Assembly (NCBI RefSeq): GCF_000760735.1
Contig: NZ_JMEX01000008.1
Span: forward strand, 2,514,915-2,578,914
Length of the DNA: 64,000 bases
Direction of reading: 5' to 3'
DNA from: Rhodococcoides fascians A44A
GTDB lineage: Bacteria > Actinomycetota > Actinomycetes > Mycobacteriales > Mycobacteriaceae
Shown: in pieces, positions 35,218-44,077 of the stretch
Layout of the letters: every line of letters begins with the position of its first letter
Numbering within the stretch: the first letter of the stretch is position 1
Position numbers and translations under genes: made by a program
Notes under the pieces: model-generated
Databases searched by the model: none
The model's input: only the letters and a program-made list of their open reading frames with translations
Told to the model about the DNA's origin: nothing

Positions 35218-36270
35218 CTAAAAGCACTCGTCGTGTTCTGCGCGACCGGCAGCGATGTCGGCGGCGTAAAGGGCCGTGAAGCACCGAGGACAGGTCCCAC
35301 GGGTGGCCACGTGAGACAGACAGTCACAACTCTGGCAAGCCGGACAGAGCGCTTCGGCGCACTTGATGCAGCGCTCGGAAGCCGCTGTTACCTCGAATAC
35401 CTCATTGCATGCTTCGGAAGAGCACACCCGGTCGGCAACCGACCAGCTGTCGTCCGCGTACCGCTCAAGCTTTCGTCCCACCACGAAGGCATAACTACCC
35501 CCGGCTAGCGCAACATCGAGCGAAACGTCATCGCGGGTTGCACCGCTACCGTAAATGATTCCGGTTGACGAGCGACCGTGCCCACCATTCACCCCTTCAC
35601 GCAAGACCTCGGCGATCAAGTGCGCAAAGTCAGGTTGAATCATGCCCCGGGGTGGCGGAGCGAGAGCGTTGTTCGTCGATATCCCAAGCTCAACACGGCC
35701 CACGAGATCGCAAACTGTTGCGAACAGCTGTTCCCCATCGAGGTATGAACGGACGGCCCGGACCAGAACCGCTTGCCTCGACGCCCGAGTCTTCTCGAAC
35801 AAGGAGACCAGCGTTTGTGACGAGAACCGTGCGGTTGGGTCTAAAAAGTGATCAGGAATCAGAACAGTCGAGGCATAGACGTCGCTGAGGTCCTCTTCGA
35901 TCCAACCCCGCAGTGGCTGACCGATCTTCCACAAGATGTCTTGCCAGCCTTCGTCGTGAGCTTGGAGGTGGTGACCAAATTCGTGCAGAACGGTGAAGTT
36001 GTCGCGTCCACTGCCAGTGCGTGCCAGGGTGATAGTCGGTGGATCGGGGCGATACAGCCCGTCGACGGAACACCCCTCAGGCCTGTGGTCGGTGATCCGG
36101 ATCCGGATCACCGAGTTCTCGGTGATCGCTTGGGTGGGGTTCTCGAACAGCGCATCGTTCGGGATTCCATCAATCGTCATAGAGCGCTCTCGAAGCCGAG
36201 CAGCAAGTTGCTCGAGGATGCCCTGCTGACGCCACGCGTCGTTAGAACCCACCTCCGGAATGAGTATCAC
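35218..36270 (-). CDS. ImmA/IrrE family metallopeptidase with zinc-ribbon tail
   Basis: 350 residues from a GTG at 36270 that overlaps the stop of the upstream HTH gene (GTGA), so translation is coupled. Zinc-protease motif LHEFGHHLQAHDE (about 95-107). These proteases usually cleave a partner repressor. Odd: the last 60 residues carry many Cys (CSSEACNEVF, CIKCAEALCPACQSCDC, CPRCF), suggesting one or more zinc ribbons not usual for the family. Confidence 0.85.
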   Translation of the reverse strand: MILIPEVGSNDAWRQQGILEQLAARLRERSMTIDGIPNDALFENPTQAITENSVIRIRITDHRPEGCSVDGLYRPDPPTITLARTGSGRDNFTVLHEFGHHLQAHDEGWQDILWKIGQPLRGWIEEDLSDVYASTVLIPDHFLDPTARFSSQTLVSLFEKTRASRQAVLVRAVRSYLDGEQLFATVCDLVGRVELGISTNNALAPPPRGMIQPDFAHLIAEVLREGVNGGHGRSSTGIIYGSGATRDDVSLDVALAGGSYAFVVGRKLERYADDSWSVADRVCSSEACNEVFEVTAASERCIKCAEALCPACQSCDCLSHVATRGTCPRCFTALYAADIAAGRAEHDECF

Positions 36271-37148
36271 TTCTCGTTCCTCAACCGGCGCACTGCCCGT
36301 TTCATCAGCTCGGCAGTTCGGTGGGTGCCAGTTGCCGTGCGAGCGGCCAGAGCAAACTCTGACTGCAGCGCAAGCCGGACGTCCAGCTCGGGCAGGTTGC
36401 GGGCATCTCCGACGGCCCTGAGGTCGTCCTTGTAACGGGGCTTTCGCAACTCTCTCACCCACTCGCCCGACGCTGGCTCAAGAATCTCTCGCACATCAAG
36501 ACCCCACGCGTCCGCAAGCAACTCAGCCTGCTCTTTCGTGGGGACACGGTCCTGCTTCAACAAACTGGACGCATCGGGCACAGTCACGCCTAGCGATTCT
36601 CGGACTTCGCTCACCTTGGCACCCTGCTCCAGTAGGACATCCCGCCGGAACACACCGTAGCCAGGCAGAGCAGTCGGCCACTCGTTGAAGCAGAGGTGTT
36701 GGTATTGCCGCAGCAGTTCAGCGATAAAGGCGGCCTCGTCTGCCTCCTCCCCACCGAAGACCTCAAGCGGGGGTGAATGACCAGTGCGGACCGCGGCCCG
36801 TACTTCCTCGACCACGTCGGTCGAAAGCCCGAGTCCGACACGCCGATGCAGCAGATGGCGTCCGAGGCCGGTCTCGGCCACAGACCAGAGTGCGAGTTCC
36901 GCGTGGAGATCGGCACTTGGCAATCTGAGCGCTGGCCCCGCCGCGGGATCAGGTGGAACCGTCACCGGCCAGGCAAGGATGTAGTCGTCCCGAACTCGGG
37001 AAATCAGAACCAGACCGACGGCAGCACTATTCCAGCTGAGCAGCCAAAGCTCGCCGACACTTGGCTGGGGACAACTGCCAACTTCCCATGCACCGCGGCC
37101 CTCAGGGGGGATGGAATTAGGAGCCCTGTCTAGGCTCAGGTCTTGCAT
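36267..37148 (-). CDS. HTH protein paired with ImmA/IrrE protease
   Basis: 293 residues with AAGGAACGC before the ATG. The N-terminal 160 residues are unrecognised. A XRE-like helix-turn-helix lies at about 170-215 (VSEVRESLGVTVPDASSLLKQD, then LADAWGLDVREIL), and the tail is basic. Directly coupled to the protease gene, so it is the probable protease target or regulator, as in phage and ICE repressor/ImmA pairs. Confidence 0.72.
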   Translation of the reverse strand: MQDLSLDRAPNSIPPEGRGAWEVGSCPQPSVGELWLLSWNSAAVGLVLISRVRDDYILAWPVTVPPDPAAGPALRLPSADLHAELALWSVAETGLGRHLLHRRVGLGLSTDVVEEVRAAVRTGHSPPLEVFGGEEADEAAFIAELLRQYQHLCFNEWPTALPGYGVFRRDVLLEQGAKVSEVRESLGVTVPDASSLLKQDRVPTKEQAELLADAWGLDVREILEPASGEWVRELRKPRYKDDLRAVGDARNLPELDVRLALQSEFALAARTATGTHRTAELMKRAVRRLRNEK

Positions 37149-37193
37149 GCGTTCCTTCTTGTCACATCGTGGGCTCAGTAGGTCAGTTGGAGA

Positions 37194-37544
37194 TCAGTAC
37201 CTGATCCGCTCCCAATACTCAAGAAACTCGCTTCGCCCCGGCTCCTGCAGATGCCCATAGAACGGGCAAAGCACCTCGTTCCCGAACCGCGATCCTTCTA
37301 TTGTGTGCTGAAACCTCTCTGACCACCACCCTGGCTTGTTCAGGTTGCAGGATGTGTCCACAGAACTCGCCAGGTCACCGCGGGATCGAGTGGTTGTACT
37401 CCGGCCCAGCGTGGTCCAGAAGGTTGTGTTCGGCAATGCCGCCACCACCCCAACGGGGCGGTAGGTCTCGTGCGCGTCGCCGCCGACAAGAATGCTCGGA
37501 CTCGCGCCGTAAATATCGGCTGGGATCGGTTCACTGTCGGGCAC
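37194..37544 (-). CDS. Hypothetical protein, N-terminus uncertain
   Basis: At least 116 residues from a GTG at 37544 without a good binding site. Sequence such as ILVGGDAHETYRPVGVVAALPN and CPFYGHLQEPGRSEFLEYWE is protein-like. The frame stays open and protein-like upstream to about 37675 (ILGRRLVQAGGGCVVVGQAS just before the GTG) but offers no ATG, GTG or TTG. Either the true start is non-canonical or the 5' end was lost. No family recognised. Confidence 0.55.
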   Translation of the reverse strand: MPDSEPIPADIYGASPSILVGGDAHETYRPVGVVAALPNTTFWTTLGRSTTTRSRGDLASSVDTSCNLNKPGWWSERFQHTIEGSRFGNEVLCPFYGHLQEPGRSEFLEYWERIRY

Positions 37545-37723
37545 GCGGAGACGATAGCTCGCCTGACCGACAACGACGCACCCGCCACCCGCCTGGACAA
37601 GCCTGCGACCCAGGATTGCGCTACTCGGACTAGAGCTTCTGTCACTTGGACGAGCGAAGGCCGGGGCCGGAATGTAGATCGCAACTAGTGTGTAGCGACG
37701 TCGCCGGAGGAAGGATTCACGCC

Positions 37724-38311
37724 GTGAGCGCTGTCGATGTAGTGCTTGACGAGCTCAGAAACGAGCTGAACACCTCTATCGCTTCAACCCTCCTGGCCTC
37801 CCACGCGCTGGGATATTTCGCCGACGAGATGCGGTCTTGGGACAGCAAAGTCGGCCGACACCCACTCAACATTTGGCTGGGCGATCCCACGGTGCACTTC
37901 AATGACGCTGAAGACCCAGAGAGCCCGGACGCCGACCGACACACGCCTTCAGCCAGCATCCTGAGATCGGAGGCGTTGCGCATGATGGCCCTGCGGGGGC
38001 CCATAGAAATCAATCTAAGTCAGAGCTGGATCGTAAGTTTCTACGCCAGGTGGGAGGAGCACTTCAGGAAGCGACTTGCCGATGCGCACGCATGTGACGG
38101 CCAAGCTGTGATTTGTCCACCGCTTGGCGATCTCCGCCACCTACGCAATCTCGTGGTCCACAACGGCGGTGAAGTTGATTCCCGCTGGCGACGTAGCCAA
38201 GTGTTTTCACACTGGTTCGAAGTCGGCGAGACGATCTACCTCCGAGGACATCACTTTCTGGAGTTCGAGCAAGCAATCCCATGGGAGGCACTCAAAGCGT
38301 CGACTACCTGA
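37724..38311 (+). CDS. Protein with HEPN-like RX4H motif
   Basis: 195 residues from a GTG preceded by GGAGGAAGG. Mostly helical. LRHLRNLVVHNGG (about 138-150) contains R141-x4-H146, the ribonuclease motif of HEPN domains, and sits in the usual last-helix context. HEPN proteins are common RNase effectors of defence and toxin systems. Next downstream is a cyclase-like gene on the same strand, 230 bases away. The family is inferred from this motif alone. Confidence 0.55.
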   Translation: MSAVDVVLDELRNELNTSIASTLLASHALGYFADEMRSWDSKVGRHPLNIWLGDPTVHFNDAEDPESPDADRHTPSASILRSEALRMMALRGPIEINLSQSWIVSFYARWEEHFRKRLADAHACDGQAVICPPLGDLRHLRNLVVHNGGEVDSRWRRSQVFSHWFEVGETIYLRGHHFLEFEQAIPWEALKASTT

Positions 38312-38541
38312 GACCTCCCTTCCTGCTTTAGTTTCGAGCGGGCGGAGTAGTTGACGCTTACTGGCTGGGGCGGGGTCCAGCCTGACCTTCGTCGCGTTTA
38401 ACTCGATGTGCGCGACTTCTGGGTATCGTCCGGCAGACTCACGGGTGCAACCTCCACCTGCTCGTCTCTCAAGGCCCAAAGTCAGGACAAATTCAGTAAT
38501 AGCGCAGAGACTTACTGCATCGGAATGACAAGGTCTCGTGC

Positions 38542-39348
38542 ATGACTAACCCATACTTCAGGAACGGCAAGCACCGCTTGCTGGATTCATACGTGGTCCA
38601 CTTGGATGAGCTCGGAACGAGCATGGCCTTGAGCGCATACGACAATGACGCACTCGGGGTCTTTCTTAGCAGGACGCAGGAACTCCGAGATGACCTTGAG
38701 TGGTCGGGTCTGCAGATCCATGCGTTCAGCGACAACGTGCTTATTGGTGCGCCGCTCGACGACCCACAGTTCGATTGGGCGGAAGGTCCACATAGCCTCT
38801 TCCGGCCTGTCGCCCTTCACCAGTACAGGGCTGCTCTGCAAGGTGTCTACATTAGGGGGGCTTTGGCGCGGGGGCCCCTGTACATGAGTGACCAGCAGGT
38901 AACTGGGCGGGCCCTCCTAACTGCCTACAAGCTGGAGTCGGGGGTAGCACGGGTCCCGCGCATTCTTGCCACGCCCGAGGCGATAGCGCCGCGTCATGTA
39001 ACCATCAAGGCCTTCGGGGGCGACCCACTCTCATCTCCGTACTCTCGTGACTTCGCTGTCGATGAGGATGGGTGGGCTTTCATCAACTACCTGTATCAGG
39101 CGCACGATGCGGAGACTAGGGACGAGCGCGCCACCCAATTGCAACAGCACGCTGAGCACATCGAACGCAATCTGAAGACGTTCGTCGAGCCTGGTGGAAT
39201 CCGAGACAAGTTCGTGTGGCTGGCGCACTACCACAACTGGGTCTGCTCCACGTTCTTTGATCAGACTGGCGTGAGCGACACCCTCCTGTCACTCCTACAA
39301 CCCGGCGAGCGGAGCAGCCCACGGTTGTTTATGCGCTTACAAGACTGA
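38542..39348 (+). CDS. Nucleotidyl-cyclase-like protein
   Basis: 268 residues. The layout resembles class III cyclase-homology proteins: YVVHLDELGTSMAL (Asp22) on the first strand, IHAFSDNVLIGAP (Asp64) on the second, then GVYIRGALARGPLYMSDQQV followed by GRALLTAYKLES and RVPRILAT. Both candidate metal-binding aspartates are present. Proteins of this look occur in defence islands, and true cyclases of this fold make cyclic nucleotide signals in Pycsar. Whether this one is active is unknown. Possible signalling partner of the HEPN-motif gene upstream. Confidence 0.5.
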   Translation: MTNPYFRNGKHRLLDSYVVHLDELGTSMALSAYDNDALGVFLSRTQELRDDLEWSGLQIHAFSDNVLIGAPLDDPQFDWAEGPHSLFRPVALHQYRAALQGVYIRGALARGPLYMSDQQVTGRALLTAYKLESGVARVPRILATPEAIAPRHVTIKAFGGDPLSSPYSRDFAVDEDGWAFINYLYQAHDAETRDERATQLQQHAEHIERNLKTFVEPGGIRDKFVWLAHYHNWVCSTFFDQTGVSDTLLSLLQPGERSSPRLFMRLQD

Positions 39349-39366
39349 ACCCGCGCCCTGCCAGCA

Positions 39367-39512
39367 TGTCTCAAAAACGATGGGTTGATGAGACAACGCA
39401 GCTTCCCGGCTTCTTCGCTCAGGATCCGACCCAGTCGCAGTTCGTTGTGTCTCAAAAACCTGTCTCATATCTGTTAGTCTCAAAACCAGTGGGGTAATGA
39501 GGTAGTGAGACA
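39367..39512. promoter_or_regulatory. res-like recombination region upstream of the resolvase
   Basis: Five copies of TGTCTCA or its complement TGAGACA: 39367 and 39389 (an inverted pair spanning 29 bp), 39448, 39461 and 39506, plus GTCTCA near 39477. The region ends just before the recombinase ATG, as res sites of Tn3-type resolvases do, and probably also serves as promoter/operator. Confidence 0.65.
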
Positions 39513-39521
39513 GGAACGGTT

Positions 39522-40115
39522 ATGGCGGCCATCGGATACGCAAGAGTGAGCACGGTTGATCAGGATCCACAGCTGCAACTCGACGCGCTGGCGACTGCGG
39601 GGGCGTTGAGGGTGTTCACGGATCTGGGAGTAAGCGGGGCCAAGGCGGACCGCCCGCAGCTTGCCGCGTGTCTCGATCACCTCAGAACCGGCGACACGCT
39701 CGTCGTGTGGAAGCTGGACCGTCTCGGTCGCGACACCCGGCACGTCCTTGATGTCATTTCAGACCTCACAGCCCGAGGAGTGACGTTTGCGAGCGTGACT
39801 GAAGGTCTCCACACCGAAGGCCCGATGGGCAAGGCGATGTTGACGATCATGGCCGCCTTCGCTCAATTGGAACGAGACATCATGCTCGAGCGAACTCGGG
39901 CAGGACTTGTCGCCGCAGCGGCGAAGGGCCGTCGCGGGGGAAGGCCCAGTAAGGTCGCCGCGGCCGATGTGGCTCGGGCGCGTGACCTTCTCAGCAAAGG
40001 CCTGACAGCTGGTGAGATCGCCAAGATGCTGGGTGTCAGTCGTGCCACGGTGTACCGCCACCTCCGCGTCTCCTCGGCGGAACCATCTCTGGTTCACCCC
40101 AAGGTGGCTCCCTAA
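39522..40115 (+). CDS. Serine recombinase (resolvase/invertase)
   Basis: 197 residues. N-terminal catalytic domain with YARVSTVDQD (nucleophile Ser about 10) and LVVWKLDRLGRD, the E-helix segment MLTIMAAFAQLERDIMLERTR, and a C-terminal helix-turn-helix GLTAGEIAKMLGVSRATVYRHL. Full length for a Tn3-type resolvase. No transposase is nearby, so it may be a transposon remnant or a dimer-resolution/inversion system of the island. Confidence 0.93.
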   Translation: MAAIGYARVSTVDQDPQLQLDALATAGALRVFTDLGVSGAKADRPQLAACLDHLRTGDTLVVWKLDRLGRDTRHVLDVISDLTARGVTFASVTEGLHTEGPMGKAMLTIMAAFAQLERDIMLERTRAGLVAAAAKGRRGGRPSKVAAADVARARDLLSKGLTAGEIAKMLGVSRATVYRHLRVSSAEPSLVHPKVAP

Positions 40116-40142
40116 GCCCGAAGGCGTCGGTAGCGTAATCGG

Positions 40143-40808
40143 ATGCGCACCGACACCGACGCCCTGCCAGTTCCGGAATGGCTTGCTGTGGCATCGTCGG
40201 AAGGCTTCGATAGCGCAATCCGAGTCAACACCCAGTGGTGGGAGCGAGTTCTCTCGCAGGCTGGCCTGGAAGCTGAGCTCCCGCCATCTGTGGACGGCCG
40301 GTTGAAGAGGAGCGACATCTTTCATCTTGCATCACGTTGCACTGACGACCCCGAAGTTGCCAGAGCCGTGCTTTGGGCATCGCTAGCCTGGGGGGAGGGG
40401 ACCCGCGCATTCAGAAATCCAGGACGAGTCCGGTCTTTCCTCATGGACCGTGATCGCAACTCTGACCTACTTGTGCAGGCTGCAGACATTTCGTTGAGCG
40501 ATCCCGAAGCTGCCTACCAGGCTCTCTTTCGCCAAATCAAACATCTAGGCCCCGCGTTTTTCACGAAGTTCTTGTACTTCGCCGGAGGTGGCAACGCGTC
40601 CCATCCGTGCCTCATTCTCGACGCACGTGTGGCTGCTGCTCTGAAGTATCACAGCGGTTGGGACTCGCTCGATGCTCGAGCGGGCTGGCCGGCTGACACG
40701 TACGGTCGGTACTGCGAGCTACTAGCGCGGTGGGCGGGAGAGGTGGATCAGCGAGGGATCCCCATCTCAGCGGATCAGCTTGAGTTCAGGTTGTTCTCAC
40801 GGAGGTAG
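40143..40808 (+). CDS. OGG-fold (8-oxoguanine glycosylase-like) protein
   Basis: 221 residues. FRQIKHLGPAFFTKFLYFAG (about 136-155) looks like the helix-hairpin-helix region of OGG-fold proteins, and CLILDARVAAAL follows, where a conserved catalytic-type Asp would lie. Such small OGG-like proteins occur among defence genes; glycosylase activity is unproven. It lies between the resolvase and the McrA-like endonuclease, on the same strand. Confidence 0.6.
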   Translation: MRTDTDALPVPEWLAVASSEGFDSAIRVNTQWWERVLSQAGLEAELPPSVDGRLKRSDIFHLASRCTDDPEVARAVLWASLAWGEGTRAFRNPGRVRSFLMDRDRNSDLLVQAADISLSDPEAAYQALFRQIKHLGPAFFTKFLYFAGGGNASHPCLILDARVAAALKYHSGWDSLDARAGWPADTYGRYCELLARWAGEVDQRGIPISADQLEFRLFSRR

Positions 40809-40886
40809 GCCAGTAGTGGCTCGGTAGGTGCCCCCATGGACGCACCTCCACTCTTGCACTGACAAGCCTGCGTTAGCCTCACGTGT

Positions 40887-42089
40887 ATGCCGCTCCACGC
40901 CTTGACCCGCGATTCTGTCCTGAAGGCAATCGAGGAGTTCAACCGGCGCGGGCAGACCGAATTCTTGAAGCTGTACGGCTATGGAGAGGCCCGCGGCTAC
41001 GACCTGGTGTTCGACGGAGTGAACTACGACTCCAAGGCAATTGCCGGTGTAGCACAGCGGTACGCGACAGGTGACGTTCTTGAGCCCCGGTCATTCTCGG
41101 GTGGGCGGGCAGAGACTGTTCGCGCACTGACTGACCTAGGGTTCACGATCATTGACACAAGACCTAGCGGCACCCAGCGGGCATGGCTTGCTGTGACCAA
41201 AAATGACTATCGGCGGCTAGTTGGCGGGGCTACCTACGATGACCTCTATCCAAGTCATTACAGCTATGACAGCAACGTCTCGAACTGGAAGCAGATCGCC
41301 ACCGGTGACCTTATTGCCATCTGGGATGAAGCGGAGCTCTTGGGCGTATCGATCATTGAGTCTATCGAGATCTCCCGGGGTCCGAAGACCATGGGTCGCT
41401 GCCCTTCGTGTGGAAAAGGCAACATCGAGCGTCGGAAAAAGATGAGGCCAACGTACCGGTGTGATGACTGCAAAGATGCGTTCGAGACACCTGTGCTGTC
41501 AGAAAAGATCGTGGACCGGTTCAAAACGACGCATGCGCGGGGGTGGACTCAGCCCACGCCCTCACTGAGCCGAGACGAGCTGCTGAAACTTACGGTTCTG
41601 AACTACTCGCAGAACAGTATTCGCGAACTTCGGCTCGTAGACTTTCGTGCCAGTGTATCTGCGCACAGCGCCGGTGCGCCGATGGCGCTGGTTGATGCCA
41701 CGAGCAGGCAGATACGTGGTGGCCACAGCGAGCGAATCGTACGAGCGCGGCTTGGACAGGGAGCATTCCGTACCAAGCTGATCGATAAGTACGGCTCTGT
41801 GTGCGCGTTCTCGGGACCAGCTCCAGAACAGGTTCTTGAAGCCGCCCACCTGTACAGCTACGCCACCGTTGGCAAGCATGAAGATGACGGGGGGCTGTTG
41901 ATTCGGCGAGACCTGCACACTCTGTTCGACTCGGGCCTTATCTCGGTCGATGGCGGCGGCAGCATCGACGTCACCTCCGAAGTAGCCAGCTATCCCGTGT
42001 ATGCGGAGCTGCATGGCTCGAAGCTGCGAGTTGAATTGACGGATGCACAACGCTCATGGCTGGCTGCGCACTGGCATCTGTGGAGATAA
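40887..42089 (+). CDS. McrA-like HNH endonuclease (probable type IV restriction)
   Basis: 400 residues in apparent order: ScoMcrA-type N-terminal head (about 1-95, LKLYGYGEARGYDLVFDGVNYDS), an EVE-like segment (about 100-175, AWLAVTKNDYRRL, NWKQIATGDLIAIWDE), a zinc ribbon (CPSCGKGNIERR to YRCDDC), then a C-terminal HNH nuclease (VLEAAHLYSY, LLIRRDLHTLFDSGLI). Head and EVE domains read modified DNA in other systems, so restriction of modified foreign DNA is the likely role. No cognate methylase is present, which suits type IV. Confidence 0.8.
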   Translation: MPLHALTRDSVLKAIEEFNRRGQTEFLKLYGYGEARGYDLVFDGVNYDSKAIAGVAQRYATGDVLEPRSFSGGRAETVRALTDLGFTIIDTRPSGTQRAWLAVTKNDYRRLVGGATYDDLYPSHYSYDSNVSNWKQIATGDLIAIWDEAELLGVSIIESIEISRGPKTMGRCPSCGKGNIERRKKMRPTYRCDDCKDAFETPVLSEKIVDRFKTTHARGWTQPTPSLSRDELLKLTVLNYSQNSIRELRLVDFRASVSAHSAGAPMALVDATSRQIRGGHSERIVRARLGQGAFRTKLIDKYGSVCAFSGPAPEQVLEAAHLYSYATVGKHEDDGGLLIRRDLHTLFDSGLISVDGGGSIDVTSEVASYPVYAELHGSKLRVELTDAQRSWLAAHWHLWR

Positions 42090-42650
42090 CAGAGCTCAAG
42101 CCAGATTACGAGCCGCAGCTCCCAGGCGATTCCGGATGGGCTGCGAAGGTTCGGTTGCACCAGTCATGGTTCCCCAGTTGAGATCTCTGGACTGGAATAC
42201 TTGGGGTACCGACACCGGCTCCGACATCACGGCCTCTTGGAAGCGATTTGCCGCAGAGCACGGTAGGGCTCGGCCTTCGCGGCGACGGTGTGAGGCGTGC
42301 ATACGCCCATAGGCGATCCGAGGGTTGGGGGCTCGCCCCCGTTGCTGAGCATTGTGACGCACTCGTCCTAGGCTGGGCTACACCTCGCTGAGTCAACGCA
42401 CTTGGCGATCCGTCACACGCGACTTGAGCGAAGTACTGATCTCGTTTGATCCGGATCCAGTTCTTTACCGCCAGAATTGGCGTCGGTGTTGGTGTCGCCT
42501 GAATTATCCAACCGGCTGACCCAGATGTATTCCAACTGACGGTCCAAGAGCGCCGCTGCATGTGAGGGCGGTCGGCAAGGCTGTAGGTTCGCAGAACGGA
42601 AGTCCCGACTGAGATTCGGAGACCGCAGCGCACTGCACGATAGGGGACCG
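42090..42650. other. Intergenic stretch between two defence-like genes
   Basis: About 560 bases. No frame has a convincing start and composition. I see no repeat or RNA-like fold here. Confidence 0.4.
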
Positions 42651-43589
42651 ATGTCTGCCATCCTGATAAGTTCCATCGCTACTCATATGGACCAGCTCGC
42701 GATTGAGACTTGGCATAAGCTCGCCGATGGCGATCAGGCCCGCATCAAGTTTCGAGAGGATTCCATCACCGATCACAACCTGTTGGCACTGCATCGAAGG
42801 TTCGGGCGTCACATGAGTGTCCTCCGCTATAACCAGCGCGAAGAAGCGTTGTCAGGCGCCGACTGGGAATGGTGGATTGGCAGCGACTTCCATGGCTGGT
42901 TCGTGCTGCGGATTCAAGCCAAGCGGGCGCACGGGCTGGACTACAGCGCTCTCAACCACAAGGACAAGCTGACTGGCCAGCTTCAGTATCAAACAATGCT
43001 CGTCCGGACTTCGACCCGTCCTGGGGAGTACGCGTTCCACGTTTTTTACAACGGATGGGAGCCGAGCCGGTTCGCCGAATATAGGCGGGCTCAACCAGAA
43101 ACCCCCGATGCCCCGCCTTGGTGGTCAACCTCGCGCACCAGCCGTGTATCGCACTGGGGGTGTATGGGCGTCTCGACCCAGGACGTGAAGGAGCTGCATT
43201 CGTCGGTCAGCTTACGCAAATATCGAATTCCTCGATACTTGGAACGAGGGTTTCCCTGGTCGGAGTTGTTCTCCGGGCTGAGCCCGGGTCACAATGCGGC
43301 ATCTATGACGAACTTGCTCCAGTTCAACGCGTATCGCGCATCTCTTGGGTCGGCAATGTCGACGAATTGGCTGGCTCAAGGGCTGACGCTTGAGGATCTG
43401 CGAGCGAATTCCGTAATCCCACCGGGAGCTGTGGGTCGCGATAGTCGGATAGCGGAACTGCCCGCGTATGCGCGGGCCGCCCTGGATCCGGGTTCGCTGA
43501 ACGGAGACCTCTACCACGGCTCAAATACAGATGTGAGACGCCCGAACCGGCCGCCGAAGCGCGTTACTGTCACCGATCTTGGGGAGTAG
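42651..43589 (+). CDS. Predicted nuclease-like protein with ADWEWW motif
   Basis: 312 residues. SGADWEWWIGS (about 68-78) followed by LRIQAKRAHGLDY (about 86-98) fits an Asp...Gln-x-Lys active site of the restriction-endonuclease-like (PD-(D/E)xK) fold; I think it belongs to DUF6615, but could not check. The C-terminal half is unrecognised. It follows the HNH endonuclease and is likely defence-related, with no methylase. Confidence 0.55.
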   Translation: MSAILISSIATHMDQLAIETWHKLADGDQARIKFREDSITDHNLLALHRRFGRHMSVLRYNQREEALSGADWEWWIGSDFHGWFVLRIQAKRAHGLDYSALNHKDKLTGQLQYQTMLVRTSTRPGEYAFHVFYNGWEPSRFAEYRRAQPETPDAPPWWSTSRTSRVSHWGCMGVSTQDVKELHSSVSLRKYRIPRYLERGFPWSELFSGLSPGHNAASMTNLLQFNAYRASLGSAMSTNWLAQGLTLEDLRANSVIPPGAVGRDSRIAELPAYARAALDPGSLNGDLYHGSNTDVRRPNRPPKRVTVTDLGE

Positions 43590-43811
43590 CGGACGGTAGG
43601 GGCCGATCAGGGTTCCGCCTTACGGCGGTTGAAAAATCTTTGGCCAGCACAGGCGTGTAGGAAGCCATGAGGAAAACGCAGTTTCGATTGTCCGAGCCAA
43701 CACTCAAGGACGGTCCAGTGTTGCCCACTTTTTGCCCATGATCTGTGGTCAACGCAAGTCACCCGTCGTCATCGCTTACGTCATATTCGCAGCTCAAAGA
43801 GTATCCGGGGC

Positions 43812-44077
43812 CTAGGGCCAGCCTTACGAAACCCTGACCGCTGGCTCGAATCGGCCGGCGGAATCGAATACACCGCCGACCCCGCCACCTTCGACGCGCC
43901 CACGGATCTTGCGAACGTCAAGTTTGCGAAGTGGCCGGGCGGTCCGGTCAGACCGGCGTCACCAACAACGCCGAGCTACTCATCTCAGCATGCGAGATCA
44001 TCCCCAAGCCCGAGGCCTCGGGAGACTACCCGCAGGGGCTGACATGGCCGACGCACGGCGGACTACTTGTTTACTGA
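43812..44077 (+). pseudogene. Frameshifted gene remnant
   Basis: One frame reads NPDRWLESAGGIEYTADPAT and continues to FAKWPG at about 43938. The next frame then continues RSGQTGVTNNAELLISACEI to a TGA at 44075-44077. Joined by one base shift they make about 87 protein-like residues without a start. The parent family is not recognised. Confidence 0.5.

Noticed and set aside
34978..35508. 176-codon plus-strand frame MWILFYIFGG
   Set aside because: Its second half is antisense to the ImmA/IrrE gene, and no binding site or family was seen.
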